Source: Lingula anatina
Taxonomy: Eukaryota > Brachiopoda > Lingulata > Lingulida > Lingulidae
Assembly: GCF_001039355.2 (NCBI RefSeq)
Contig: NW_019774625.1
Location: 243,750-307,749 of the forward strand
Reading direction: 5' to 3'
Length of the DNA stretch: 64,000 nucleotides
Position numbers and translations under genes: made by a program. The notes under the pieces were generated by a model, which made no database searches, was not told the origin of the DNA, and worked only from the letters and a program-made list of their open reading frames with translations. Of the stretch, positions 12,701 to 27,700 are shown piece by piece. Position 1 is the stretch's first letter. Each line of letters begins with the position of its first letter.

Positions 12701-15700
12701 AGATGACACCAATCTAGTGAGACTCCCCAGGGAGATAGGTCGATCTAAATATCTATGGGAATGGGGTCAAAGACAAAATAACGCATTTGACTGACTAATA
12801 GCAAGGCAAAGAGGCTGTTGTCAAGTTGGCTGATCGATAACTCATGGCATGGCCAAGACTCCCGTGTCACCATTGTATATTCAGTCCAATACAAAATGTT
12901 ATAAATGTTATATACACACCTAAGTTCAATCTCTGGGGGATCTCCGAGTGTCACGTTGATGGCCTGTCTCATAACTTGCATACGGTCATCTTTGGTCACT
13001 ACCACCATCATTTCCACCACGTCCAACTCGTACCAGTTCGTCGTGTCAAATATCTCAACACCAGTTGTTGCGTTTAATTCACCTGGGAACCATATTTATG
13101 TATTTTTGAAACAAAATTTAACTTTCGATTTTTTTCTGATGTAATTGTTTATTATCAAGAGGTGAAACGTAAGCTCAAACGTAAATTGTAAAGCATGTAA
13201 AATAGCAAAAACATGTGAAACTGGCGAAGGTAGAATTATCAACGCCGCTTGGATTAAGCAACAATCTGCCACCTTTTTCGATCACATATAATGGTGAACA
13301 TTCACCTTCTGTTTTTGCGAAAATTTTCGTTTTTGGTGATGCATATCAAATTGTTCTTATGAAAAACATATTCCACCGAAACGGTAAGCGTTCCTTACCA
13401 GCAGACTCAACGCCATCATACTTGAAACAACCTCCTTCGTCGGCACCATTCAACGTGTCGTAGGTACAGTTCGACGTAAACGGAGCCAAAATCATTGAGA
13501 AGTTGTCGTTGTACTCGGGCCACGTTTCACAGAGACGTCGACAGAACCAACGGAACGTGAAATTCGATTTGTCCGACTCCCCAACATCCGGGTCATAGGT
13601 ACCGTCAATTGCGTCAATGGTGATGTTAATACCCCATTTTCGGCGTACGAATGATCCTATAATAAAACAATGAAGTTCAAGCTACTTAGATATAGAAAAC
13701 GAAACATTTCAAACGTAAGTTGATAGTAGTTTTAAGGTAAAGGTGGTAAATATATCAACGCTGTAACCACAAATGAGGGCATCTTGCGACAAGAACAGAG
13801 TCGAGATATCATTTAAAAGATGTACAATTTACATGCAAAATAATTTCAATTTGAACAAAAGGACTCAATGCCTGCCACTCTGGCGGTTCTATTAGAGACA
13901 ATGCTCGGTGAAATATCAACGAAATATTGAAAAAAAAATCACTTACCGCCTGCAATCTTTGCCACTAAATCAGACTTCACAATTCGCACCATGATGGTGG
14001 TGACATTCTCTATTCCAATCTCGCCATCCATGGATACATTGAGCCTAAATTTGTATAGGCCGTAAGGCAACAGACGTTTCCTAAGTACCAACGTACTTAG
14101 CTCAGTTGGCGAATACAACACGGTGTCGCCTAGGTCGTCGAAGGAGGTTTCCTGCATGGTTTCTTCATCCACTGTGTAAACGTTCCAAGTGAAATGATAA
14201 ATCTTTGTAGACGAGCAATTTATGGCGACATCGGCTTCCATATAGAGATCTTCGGATCTTTTGTGCGTGCGGACAGTTGGAAATTTTGTATCACAGTTTG
14301 GCGGGACGCAGGTCATGGGTGCGAGACTGACCGATGGCCATTTACAGAACCCACGAGTCACCCCGGACACCCAGTATGACTCGCTGCGGGAGACTTTATT
14401 GTGGGCAATCATGGTGACGTTCCAGACGCCTGGGGTTTGGAACACGTGCGGAAACGTCAAAGACAACCTTTGACCCGGGGCGCGCATGGCCTCAAGATCT
14501 GAAGCGGCGTAAGGAACGAACCGACGTGGCTGTAAGGCCCAGCTGTTTGGATAAGTCTGCTCGCATTCAGCTTGGTTTCCCAAAAACGCCAAATAGTTTT
14601 CGTCTGACATGGGGTCCTTAAAGTTAATGAAGTAGCAAGCATCGGAGCCTATGGTACCTGGGTAGATCTGGAAGTTGAAGGTGGTATTCCTAGGAGCTGG
14701 CTCTTCCACCCATATTTCAGTATCGATGCAACTCCTCTGAACTATTATAGTCTTTTCAATGACAACGTTATTCAGGGGGTTGGAAGCGTTAAGCTTGATG
14801 GTGTAGGTGCCGGGTTCATTATAAAGGTATTTGATATATGGTTCATTGTAGACAGTTTGAACAAAACCATCTCCAAACTCCCAGTGGTAGGTGACGTGAG
14901 ATCCTCTATTCATCGAGACGTCTAAATAGACTAATTTTTCTAAAGGATAATAAATGGAACCCGGTCCAACGCCCTTAGCCTTTAAGATAATGGTACCGTT
15001 GTTGTCTTCCTCAATGGCAAATACCGCTTTGCTCAAGTTGGTAATACTTTCGAAGACATCGACATCGTATGTGAACGTTACATTGTCAGCAAGGTTGAAC
15101 ACCACTACTGTGACCGTATACACATTGCCGGTGCTGTATCCATGATCAAATGAAAACATGTGTTCATAGTCACCGTCGTCCAGGGCGGGGTCTCCGTGGT
15201 CGGGTAGAGGTCGGGTCACACTCTGAGTACCATCCCCGTAGTCTATGTAATAAGACGCATTAGATGGTAATGGGATCGCTCGTTCATGGTAGAATTTGAA
15301 AGGTACCACTACCAGCCACTCTGGCGGTTCTATTAGAGACTGTTTACGTCCAGTTAACATGAACCCTGTAACTGGAAACTGAATAATAATGGGGTCTGTA
15401 ATTGTTTTTATAAGTGTACCGACAGAGTTCATAGCAGTGATGGTAATGTAGAAATTGCCGGCTGTAGTGTAATTATGAAATTCGGTGTTCGTTTCGTTGG
15501 TTTTGTAGTCCGTGGTGTATGTTGGGGTGCCGTCTCCAAAGTCCCATGTCAGGTTTAATCGAGTTCCCCAGGCAACCGTTACGGTAACCATACACAGTGT
15601 GTTTATCTGTACGAACTGAGGGTCGGGTTCAATGGTCATATTCAGAATTGCCTGATCCACAACCAAATTGGTGCTAAATTCCATAAAACTGACATAGTTG

Positions 15701-18700
15701 GAGACATTCAGTGTGATGGGGTACGTGCCGTATACAGAGTAGTTGTGGGTGGTGGGATGCGGCGTAGTTTCGTTGACGATGACATATCGTGTAATATTGC
15801 TTCTGTCGCCGAATGTGTACGATGCAAACATATCTGTTCCCAGCAGAGGTACACCGTCATAATGGATTTCAAATAGTCCAACAGACACAGAGTTGGGATA
15901 GAGAGCCACCGGAGAATTTGTTACTAAGGTCAGTCCTTCTACTGCATTCTGAACGATAATTTCATACTGGATGGTCTGATTGTCCACTGGGTTAACCATG
16001 GTCAAGTTGACCGTATAGTTATCTGCAGTAGCCCAGGCGTGTCGTAAAACTATGTTCTCGGGCTCTAACATGACGCCACGATACAAATTATGTTGGAAAC
16101 CGTCAGCGTAGTCCGCGGTAAGGTTGAATCGAGAGGCACGGTAAACAGCGTGGGTGAAGTTGATTTCCCTCCCGGGGGTTATGTAGAACTCTTCCACCTC
16201 AACCGTATAGTTCTCTATCAGGTAATCTACCCATAAGACGGCACTTGCGTTTGCAAAGTTAACAAGATTGCTACCAGACACGACGAGGGTGTAGTTACCG
16301 ATGGTTCGATAGTAATCATCTGGTATGATATGTACAAAACCATCAATGGCGTGGCCATCAGGGACCTCGTACTCGTATAACTCATCACACATAGGAATAC
16401 TTGTTGTGCCTGGATAATCACCGCCGGCAGCACCCTCAGCCGAAGAATCGTTATGGTATCCATAATTGCCATCAGTTCCATTATGGTACCCATAACTGCC
16501 ATCAGTTCCATTATGGTAAAAATAACCATCATCAGATTCATTCACATTTGTATATCCGTAACCACCTGCTGCAGTTTCATTCATAATTCCGCCATAGTAA
16601 CCACCTGCTGCAGTTTCATTTACGTCAGGGTATGATCCATTCTGGTAGACAGTAACGGCGTAGGGGGCAGCGGTTGTAAACGTGCAGGGAACCTGTCTCA
16701 CTCCGGTCATGGTCTTTGTTCGGAGAGTCATAGATAAATTTCTGGTAGGATATCCGTCGAACGTTGACTCGTACACGGCATTGGTTCCATTGGTTGTGGT
16801 GACAACAATGGTGACTTCTGTATCGTATGGGATGGGGTTTGGGGGTTCGATGTAAAGGTCTAGTATGGGGATTTGTATTGGGAGGTACAGCATGGCTGAC
16901 TGACTGCTGATGGCGTTGCTGGCTGTGAGGTGCACGGAGTAATTGCCGATATCACCAAATGTGTGGTTTAGCGCCCCTGACAAACCTACATGCAAACAAA
17001 CAACCGTGTAATATTTGTCTTGTCCTCAGACCAAGGAAAAGCAAGTCACCCCGTGACGGGTATAATTGTCTGTTCTATATTTTAATAAAACAACAAACAG
17101 TAATTTATATGCCATAAGCAAAAGATTGTAATTACATATTTCTTGTTATCAGCCTCTGTTAAGAACAGTGATTTATGCAATACCTGCTTTTGGCCCCAAT
17201 AACCACACTTGAAAATATATACAATATAATATAGTACCTAAATGGAGTCCGTCCACGCCTATGTCTGGGGGTGCATCATGCAATAGCTGGTATGTATTAC
17301 CATCGCTGAACGCAATGTCATAGGTCACATTGGTACCTGGAAAATGCGGAACAAGAATTGAACTCAATGCTATGTTATACTGCGTTGAGTTAAATCTTTG
17401 TAAATGGGTCGAATGTTGCCGTAATAGGTGAAATGAGCACTTTGACATTTTCGAGCTCAGGACAAAAATATAAGTAAATTATGTAAAATATACTAAAATG
17501 AATCTTGAAAAAATTGGGGTATATTCGTTAATGCAGTCAACAGACTCATGCCACTGTATTTTTACCTTTATAATAGTAGCCTCTTTTTATATGCATTTTT
17601 GTCATTTCTATTTCTACCAAGTGAAAGAGGTAGTTAAAATGGGTCACCTTTGATTTTCAGGAGGTACAAAGAAAAGAAATGACGTAACGGAGGGAAAATA
17701 CCCGAAACGATTATTAAGTTCTTAATAGCAAAATGTGCAGTTTTCTTATACAAATCCATCCTTAGACAGAATTTGGAGGCCAAGATGAATAACTTATTTG
17801 ACATACCGTATGCTATGGTCCATGTTACCAAAGTTGGATAGGACTGGACTGTGACGACTTGGCCAGCTTCAAATACCAGATCTAAAATTGTGTCTTGAAT
17901 GGAAATCCATCCCTAGCATGGGATAAACACGTAGCATTAAGTCGACATATAATAGATAAACATGGATGCGAATTCAATACAAGAGAAAATTAGCAATGTC
18001 CTCAAATTCAATACTTTCGAAATTATTTTATCACATCCTGTTGTCTGTGATAAACAGTTAACTTTGAATTTACATATTTACGATAAAAGAAGAATGTTGA
18101 ACGGAATTATTATTTCTTACATAGGTAGTCATGTTGCTGACGTCATTCCAGGCAAAGAGAGTGATCCCATAGACGCCATCGCTGACGTAAGTGTGACTCA
18201 TGGTGCGTGTTTGATATACTTCTTCGGTGTGTCCATCTCCAAACTGCCAGCTGTACGTCACCTTACTGCCCGGATGGGCCGGAATATCAAAACTGACCGA
18301 TGCATTAGTAGCAACTGAAATTGAAAAGTATGTTTGTTGGTTGGATATATTGTTTAAATACTAGGGATATTTCATAAAACTTACCGGTTGATCGGAGAAT
18401 TAATAAATATGATGTTTCTTTTTTTTTTTAAATAACATATCCTGATTGAACATTTGTACGACTTCGTTGTAAACTTTATTTAGACATCTTTAGATTGTAT
18501 TCAGACGAGCCATAATTGATAATGAACGCGATACTCTCATTATGCTTAATTTATAATTCAAAATTTAGACGGATGACCGTGCATTGGATTCCAAGCTGCA
18601 TCAATCTTGTTACATTCCTTAATAAGCTTCATTTCTCATTCGATTTCTACTGTCTTTTTGATTCTACAAAAGTATCTATGGCTAGCCTTACCATGTGAAA

Positions 18701-21700
18701 CAAAGTTGAAAGTAAGATTCGCTATCACAGCTTGAACTTCTATTCCGACGGAATCATTGATTGCTCTGTAGTTTTGATCCCCAGGCAGCATATCTTGGTT
18801 ACTCACGATCGCTTCCAAGGTAACGTTGCCTGCGTTATAAAATGTGTACTCAAACGAGGTTGTCACCGTGCGCACGACGAACGCCTTGACCATGTGCTTG
18901 GTGTTTGATCCTGAAAAAGAACCGGGGATCTGGTACTCGCCGGGCACGCGATTGCCCCAGTTATTGCCGACATCGGAGTAGGTTTCTTCAGCAACGGTAG
19001 AATCTGCATGCTTGATGGTAATGGTATTTTCCATATAGAAAGCAAATACATCTCCCGGCTGGACTTCAATGGCGCTGGAGTCAAGCACAGCGAAACCCAA
19101 ACCAGTGGAGCTTATAACGTGTGTGTATTCCCCTACAAGTTCCAATGTCTGCACAGGCATAGCATTCCAGTCGCTGGCGAAGTACCAGTCTATCCGGGCA
19201 TTAGTAGCCCTATCACGGCAAGTGCGGCCAGGAAAACTGAAGTACTGGTCACTTGCACACGTTATTGCCCATCGGTCAGTCTGATCCTGGCAGGCCGCCG
19301 TCGATCCGATACAATTGTATGACTTCATGCAGAAAGTGCTGCCAGACGAGCACACAGGACGATATACCTGGAAGAATATCAGTAGGATTTCCTTTATCTC
19401 ATTTGAGCGATCTCATTTAATTAATTTTAAGAGGCTTAGGGTTATTGTAACCATTTATAATTATCCAAATACCAAAAATGAGTTTTTTCCTGCATCTAAT
19501 TATTCAAATGCATCTATCTTTGTGCTGATTTAAAACAATGAAAAAGCCCTCGAAAATATAAAATAATATAATATCAGCGTTTATATTTTTTCGTTGCAAT
19601 GTATAAGCAAAGGCAAGCGTCAATTCAACACCTTTCTAGTGTTCAATATTAGCAAAATTGCCGGCGAAAAGTGCTTGTGCGTGTCACACGCATTAAGTTG
19701 CGCCTTTTTTGTGGTGACAACTAACTAATGAAAATGACAAATGATCAAAACGTTAATAATGAATACAGTTTTGTTTAAGAACGATTTTTGATAATCCGAC
19801 TTTATGGTGTGTGGGATAACTTAGCTATTTTGATTTATACGCTGTATGTTATACCAAAGCAACATTGAAAACCGCAAGAGCACTGAATGGTGTTTATTAT
19901 CTTTATCGATAACAACATCTATAATTCAATACCTGAAAGATAATTGTCCCTGTTGCTATAGCATCGTATTGCACGGTCTTCAATAAACCTTCATGTTTGA
20001 ATATCTGGTTCTGCAAGATGTAAATCTTGCTATGATGCGTGGTTTGAGATCCTGCAGTCCCACCCATGTGCCCAACGGTGTAGATGGAGGTATCTATAGT
20101 TTAAAAAATGCAACAGAATTATACAATGGGCGATGTTGTGTAAAGAGTTCTCAACTGATTAATAATTTGACAGCCAGATTGATATTGTTTTTCGGTTGTA
20201 ATCAAAATAAACAACACATTTCATGATTACCTGGCATCTGAAACGTAACTCGGTTGCCTGAACCGATGACGCTAACATCTGCAGCCATGTTGGTTCCCTC
20301 TTGCACGGTCATCTTGCAGAAAAAGGGTTTGTTCTGTGTTGCCACGGAAGGACACGTTAGATTCAACTTTTGGACGGGCATATATACCTGGAAATAGCAA
20401 AATATATTTATCCTTAAAATATTTTTTTAATTGTTAAAACAAGATCGTTAAAACAATCTTAAGAAATATGATTTATTTCAAACTCTTATTCGCTGAGACA
20501 GATCAATTTTTAAAGATATTTTAACTTCCAGTCATACATCAGGGATTCTCTTTAATTGCAAATACATAGGTAAGCGCTCGCAGCTGGAAAGCCATTGTTA
20601 AAGAATTAAAGACACTTTTTGCAACTGTCTAAAAAAACACTACATGCCAAATTTACTTTAACATTCGAAAGTTTTTATGTTCAACATTCTCCGTCAACAA
20701 TGCAGTCATATTTTTCATATTTCCACTGGAAATAATGGTGCTTTTATGTGAGTCCAATTTGCAAAGGGCGTATTAAAATTTTTTCAAGAAATTTATTCGG
20801 CTCTAGCCAAATGAAGAGAAATGTTATACATATAAAACAGTAAAAGCATAAATTGTGATGTTTATGTAACAGTAATAGACAAGGTTTCTTATTTAACACC
20901 GAATGCATAGACATTATTGCATATTTAGCACAAATAAAAACACGTTTTATCTTACCTGTGTCTTACCTGTGTTTAAGTAAATATACATAATACTTTGATT
21001 CTATAACATAACTAAGCAGACGAAAACTGCCATGTTTAAATGCGATCTTTTGTAGAAAAATATCTTATGACGCATTTTCATCGGTAAATTTTCTGATTTT
21101 CAAAGATGAACAGAAAAATAGTTTTGAATCAAAAAGCTGTTCAATTTTCACTTGAAAATGAAAAGTACTCGAGGAGAATGGTATTCCAATGTTTAGTTTT
21201 GTATCGGAAAAAATATTGTGAAGTTATGGTTGTTGCTATTAAAGGCCCGCTATAAACAAATTGTTTACGGCCGACTGCATTACTGATTTGCTTGTGTAAA
21301 CCAAGGCAACCGTTTAAGAATAAAGGACTGGGGCTTTAGAGAAATAAATAAGTATTCCATACAACGTTTAAGTATTTATAAATAAGCCACTACAACAGTC
21401 GATTCACGTGCAAACGATATAGTTTTACTGTAATACTACCCAGTTCATATCACCAATGAACAATGTCATCTCTCTTTTTGGATCAATAAAAATGCTCATC
21501 ATTGAGTCTTTTTTTGTTCTCCTTAATTCAATAAAAACGCTGTTCAGTGTATTCAAATAAACTTCTACATGTACCTTTTGAATGTTGTGTATATACTTGT
21601 TATGCCAACCAAAATAAACATTTTTTTTCTTTTTAATGTAGTAAAATAAATATTATAACGCATATTACAAAAAATAACATACATAGTTAGAGGGTCCTAT

Positions 21701-24700
21701 CAGGGCAAATCCTTTTTGTTAATTGTCATGGGTTTTTTATTACTACTTACATCTAATGGATTGAAATGAAAACATGACATGTAGGCTCATTACTGAACTG
21801 CATGCATCGTTTGCTTAGTCGCCCGTGACATATGCTGTTTATGTTTTGCTCAATTTGAGTGCAAAAACATTAGAGCGTTTCAATCGATACCACGTCTCCG
21901 AGGTAGAGGTACCATCTAATGCACGGAAGTTGAACAGTTTAAGCTACAATAAAATGTAAACGAGGAAGAGACGTCGGAACAATAACGTACGTGAAACGTT
22001 GTACTGGAGAATCCATGCAGAGAGATGCAGATGCCTTCGCGTGCACTGTTTTTTTTTTTTTTTCAACCCGCACCCAAACAACATCAAACTTCACATAACA
22101 TACACAAATACTCTAATGTTGAATGATAAAAGGAATAATAATAAAAAACAATAATGATCACAGTGATAACGCCTTACCTTGGTCACAGCGGATGTCAAAA
22201 CCTCCTCTCCTGTGAAGAAGTGGGTGCTTTTCACAGAACTGACGATGTCACCAGCGTCAAAGTACAATTCACTTTGGTGAATTTCCCGAACGTTGGAGTG
22301 AATATATCTCGTGGACGATGCATCAGCTAATACACTTAAGGTATAGTCAACACTGGCATTATACTGGTTCGTGACACTTATGTTGTACGTTTCCTGGGCA
22401 TGCCCCAATACTAATGAAAACGGAAAATAGTTACTGTTAATCTACATATACTGTGGATAGGCAGTAAATACGAAAATATCGATAATATTAGAATGATAGT
22501 CAGATATTATTATTATACTTTTTCTTTAAAATTTGAAAGGCCTACGACTACGTCTTAGTCTGTTTTGTTTCATGAAACATACTGCAAATTGACAAACTCA
22601 ACAATATGTCGACTTTAGTTTCTCTGGAGTACGTGTCATCTCATGTTGACTGCAGCACTTACCAAAAGTTTTTTTAATGAAGAAAAGATTTTTAACTATG
22701 TCAAGAATAAAAAAGGACAAGTTTTTTTTTTTCAAAACACTCGTTTCAAGTACAACGTGACACACATAGCTTATTTTCTGCTCCAATATATTATCGCTAA
22801 AGAATGCCACAATTCGTATGCAGCAAATCTACAAAACAAAGCTACAAAAATGGCTAATGAATAATATTGGCTAGCCTGAGAATTTATTTTGTCTTAAACA
22901 TGCACCACACAAATCTCCTACAGTTGTAGGACTTATTTATGCAGACAAACACAGTGGGTACGACATTTAACCACAAAACCTAAAACATAGGCCTACATGT
23001 AGGCCTATATTTGCTTCACAGGTCAGGGTTTCAGAGATGACGCCCCCTTCTTCATTTGACTGATGTTTACCACGCTTATCACAAATGTCAGAAGAGGACA
23101 GTTTCATAAAATGGCTATAGCCCAAAATATTGGTCTAACTTTCATATCCAAATCTATCCTTTTCAATTCAAGATAAGCTAATGGTAGACCACTAAAATAC
23201 ATTAAGCATTGATCATTAGTCATGCCATGTTATAAAACAGGCGGAGTATTTCATTTTATTCGATTTATGTGTACTTATCGGAAGTCAGGGTGAACATAAA
23301 ATTTGGTAAAAAAATTAAGACTTCTTTTTGGACTACAGCTCTTTTGTCTAAGAACTACGTCATGTGCCCCTCTACAGAACCGCGAATTCCGTTTGACTGG
23401 ATGCCTGTCTGTTTAATCTTCGTCTACAAATTTGACAACTGTGAGAGACCGTTGACAGATGTTTGATAAAAAAGAAGAACCCGGCCCACATTTTAAGGGT
23501 ACACCCGTCAGGTAGGGGGCCTATCATTCCAGTCCCGAAACAACAATCTTACAGACTAAAAATGCATTTACGTATTAACTCTAGAAATACGACAACACAA
23601 TACACAACATCAAAATTAGGACATGGCACTTACATTCCAAAACAGCTATTGACACAGAAAAATGTGATAAATTGTAATGCAAACGCTAATGTAGGATTAA
23701 CAGTTTCATTGATATGGCATTTAAAAAAAGATTACAAAGCCACAAAATTACGTAACATGCAGGAAGAAATGTAGCAGTATGTTCTTCTGCATATTCTGCT
23801 GCATAAAAATATGCAACAATATCCCGTTTGTACTGGAAGGCCAAGTTAGTATGCGCCGCAACAGAATATTAACTGTGCGTTGTACAAAAATCTTATTGCC
23901 ACCTGCTCCAGTTAATGAATGAATCAATTGTATATATGATGTTTAAAACGCTGTTCACGGCCGTACTTACCGGGCGCTGATAAGGAGAGATACCCCAGAG
24001 GGTTATCCAGCCTGTACACGGCGTGATGGAGCTGGCCGCCACAGTTCTCTGTATTGTTGCCCGAACACGCGTTGACACAGCTGTTCTCGTCAGCAGGCCC
24101 ATGGCGCCCATACGAGTCAGAGCAGTAGCAGTATTTTCCCCTGAGTAATCCGGCATAACTAGAATAAAATTATATCGTCATCGAATTAAGTTTCGTATAG
24201 CATGAGGTGTGCTGAGGGATTGAAAGATATCCAACTATTGGCTAAATGATCTTATCTGAAAAATGGAAGATAAAAAAGAAAGGGAAAGAAGAAATATGAA
24301 ACACAACAGTGTGTCAAGCTATTTTATAGTATTAAAGATTGATAAATATTTCCAAGAAATCATCATACACTCAAAATCGCCAGTTTTTATACAAACAATA
24401 ACATTATTACATTGCTAATATTTATGTTCAGACAAGAAACTGGAAGAAGTAGTCTTAACAGAACACTGAATTTTGATATCAGAAATTATCTTCTTATAAT
24501 GTTTGATATTCCGTGAGACATTCGCATAACTTACCCATAATGGTCCTCTTCACACCTGTATTTACAGATATCGACGATCATGGCGGACGGGTCGTAAGTT
24601 CCTGCATGGACACGGAATTCTCTATCATGAAGTACCTCAGGAAAGCAGCCAACATAGTCTAAAATGTAGAAGAACTGAGTAAAACGCTTGGTATCATACA

Positions 24701-27700
24701 CTATCACAACAGAAAAGCGGCAATGTGCCCGACGTCCACTTCACTTTAAAGTTAAATAAATAAAGTTAAATAACGTGTTTCAGTGTATGAGGAATACTGA
24801 GATCTTTCCATACATGTACAGTATTCTTAAATGTACTGTATTTGTAGCATAGGTAAATGTTTACAAAAGCCGGATATGTTAGTTATATCATAAAATATAA
24901 TCTACCTGTGACTTTTATAGTATTTTACATTTCATGATATCTTACATACAACCCTAAAGAATTTATCACATTTTGTTTATAACTTGTGTAAAAGGAGAAA
25001 AATCTATAAGAGGAAGAAAAGTGCTATTTAAACACCATTAATGTGCACTGATATCCTAATCGATTGTTAATTGCCATGGCCATCCCTGTTAAACAAATGT
25101 ATAATTTGAAGCCCGTGGAAAGCCTCACTTCACCCCTTAGACTGCATTCCCACAATTTTAGATCGATCCATCTGGAGCGACCTAACTCCCTGGGGGTTCA
25201 CGCTAAGCGCGCACGAAAGTTAATTACCCCCTTACAGCTTTTAGTAGGCGGGACAGACATTTAAGCCGGCTAATCTGACAGCAATCTAGTGAGACTCCCC
25301 GCGGGGATAGATCGATCTAAAATTTGTGGGAATGCAGTCTTAGACTACATGTACTGCACAAAGGGAAATACATGTTAATACAACTCAAACTATCAGTATT
25401 GGAAATATATCTTTCAACGTACGCATATCTACCCCACAAAAATGCATGAAAACCAGAAAAATCAATCATTTAGGTGTGGCCAAAACATCAGCCGATACAT
25501 ATATGCAAAGGAACAAAGAATATATAATCGGCTGACATGTCCAGTTTTGCAAATTGTCATAATGCCGCCAGGGATTAACCTGTCATTGCTGCGGTGAAAT
25601 ATTCGCAAGGGTAAGAACGGTTGAGAAGTTCAACGAATTTCATTGTAATTCAGTATTGGTTATTTCTTATGTAATAACATTTTGTTTTGTTGTGTTAACA
25701 ACAGCGCATTGTTTCCTGTGTTAACTTGTCCGTGAAGTAGATCTTTGATATTTGGAATTCGTCACGCTGTAGCGGACGAAAACATCAATATCTATTATTT
25801 CATAATCAAAAGTATTGAACCATAATCGATATTGGATTTGCGGTCTTAAACCTTACTCCTTCATTTTTCATTCCTTCATATTGCCTGTTGATTATGAAAT
25901 CAGTGATAAAATATTATATGTCGTCTCTTAATAAGATTGCAAATTCCACTTGGCAATTACATTTTAGAAAGCAGTCATGAAATGCCACTTGCTATTAGGT
26001 GAATAGCTGAGACCTCAACTACGATTTCTACGATATGTCTTGATTTAAAACATAAAATAACATAAACTTTAAAAAATAATTATCTAATACTTTCAAAACT
26101 ATTAACGTTTCTGCCAACAAATATGAAAGTTTCTCATACAACGCGTTACAATATAACAGCCAATATGTCAGAGAGAGTAATGTTAATCATTACATCCAAA
26201 ATCCATTGAATTTGACTTAATGTCGTAAAGTAAAAGGCTTACACTTTCACTAATTGCAAATAATAATTAAAACGGAATCAATGAGTAAAAAAAACATAGG
26301 GAGTTATTGGGCGTTTAAGAGTCAACAAGTGTAGAATTTATGTAGTAGGAAAAGATGGATCATGTCAAAGTCACATATAGTTCGCTTTGATTGGTTAATT
26401 TCTTAATAGATTTGCAAGATTCTGACACTTGTGAAACACATGCAATCTAAGGATGGATATGGTCCAAGCATGAGGAATTAAAAAATATTTTAAATTGAAA
26501 ACAAGTTCCTTAAACAGTACCTAATAAGGAAATGTTTAATGGTAGTTTGCAACATGAAAATGGAAAAATCCTTGTAATCACGCAAAGACAATGGAAAGAA
26601 AACAAGTAAACGCATGATCTGTACGGAGAAATGGAGTATAAATACTTGTGAAATTGTATGAAAAAGAGAGGGGGTGAATAAACGTTCGAAAGCTCCAGAT
26701 CGACTTATTTCTGCGAAATACGCGACAAAAACTATAATTCTATCTCTTAAAAATATGTTGTGTTAAGTAGGTCTTTAAAGCATTCGAAATATAATAATTA
26801 ATTCATTCCTTTCTAATCTTTTTACTTGGATAACGCCTGTGAAGCAATGAGCATAAAACTTTTTAGAAAATAACACCGACAGTCGGTCACAAAATAGATG
26901 CTGTTTGTTTAAAAGTATCTTATCCGGGATTTCCCTGCCAAAAAAAGTTATTTGCCCTTACTCACAATTCATTGCTTGGAATCGATATTTTATGCCGTTT
27001 AAAAGTTAATAATTTCGTTTAAATGTTTCCCATAATGTTTAGACCGCAATGTCCTCCTGTACATTCCAGAAGGAACTATCAATGTCTGGTACTTTTATTC
27101 GAAGTATTTGGGGGCTTTTATCGTTTTTGAAAGTCTGCATTGAGAAAGATAACAAGCTATGCAGGATATGTAGACATAAAAAATATGATATCGGGACAGT
27201 CTCAAAGTATTCTTTTAGCATGTCTGTATAAAAACGACACCTGCCTTTGCGTGTTTATGCAAACTTTTTTCAAATGTGCATTTAAGAATATTTGCAAGAG
27301 TAAGAAAACTGATATGCCATGTATCAGAGTAAGGCTTTTTTAATTTCTATTTTTTATTTTTTCGTGTTTTTTACTTGTTTTGAGTCAAAAATCGCTTCTG
27401 GTAAGAAACGCGTTAAATACAAAGTACCTCACGATTGCCAGTAAAAAAAAAACTATATGCACAATATAGTTTCAAAGAAGTCTATATAACTTAGTGCACT
27501 CAAATGGGAACCATATCAAAGCGCGTTAAAAAAAAAAGCGACAATTGATACACTGTATAAAAAGTCATCTACCAGACAGCTGAAAACCAAATATCTGTTT
27601 TAAATCAAATGTTATATTTTCTGGATAGATGGAATTGCAACAGGTAGTCAAGAAATGTGATTCATACAATAATGACCATTATTTAAATGCATTTTGATAA

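Larger units (their letters stand above)
11349..13938. repeat. 1,295-bp direct duplication joined at a single N
   Basis: Unit 1 is 11349-12642 and unit 2 is 12644-13938, with a single N at 12643. The N takes the place of the last A of the poly-A run in unit 1. I saw four differences (12138/13433, 12347/13642, 12449/13744, 12579/13874). Each unit carries exons 13 and 14 of the polycystin-like gene. Confidence 0.95.

Noticed and set aside
16401-16635. Plus-strand ORFs rich in His/Ile repeats
   Set aside because: They are antisense to the Gly/Tyr/Asn repeat linker in exon 12 and arise from its minisatellite.
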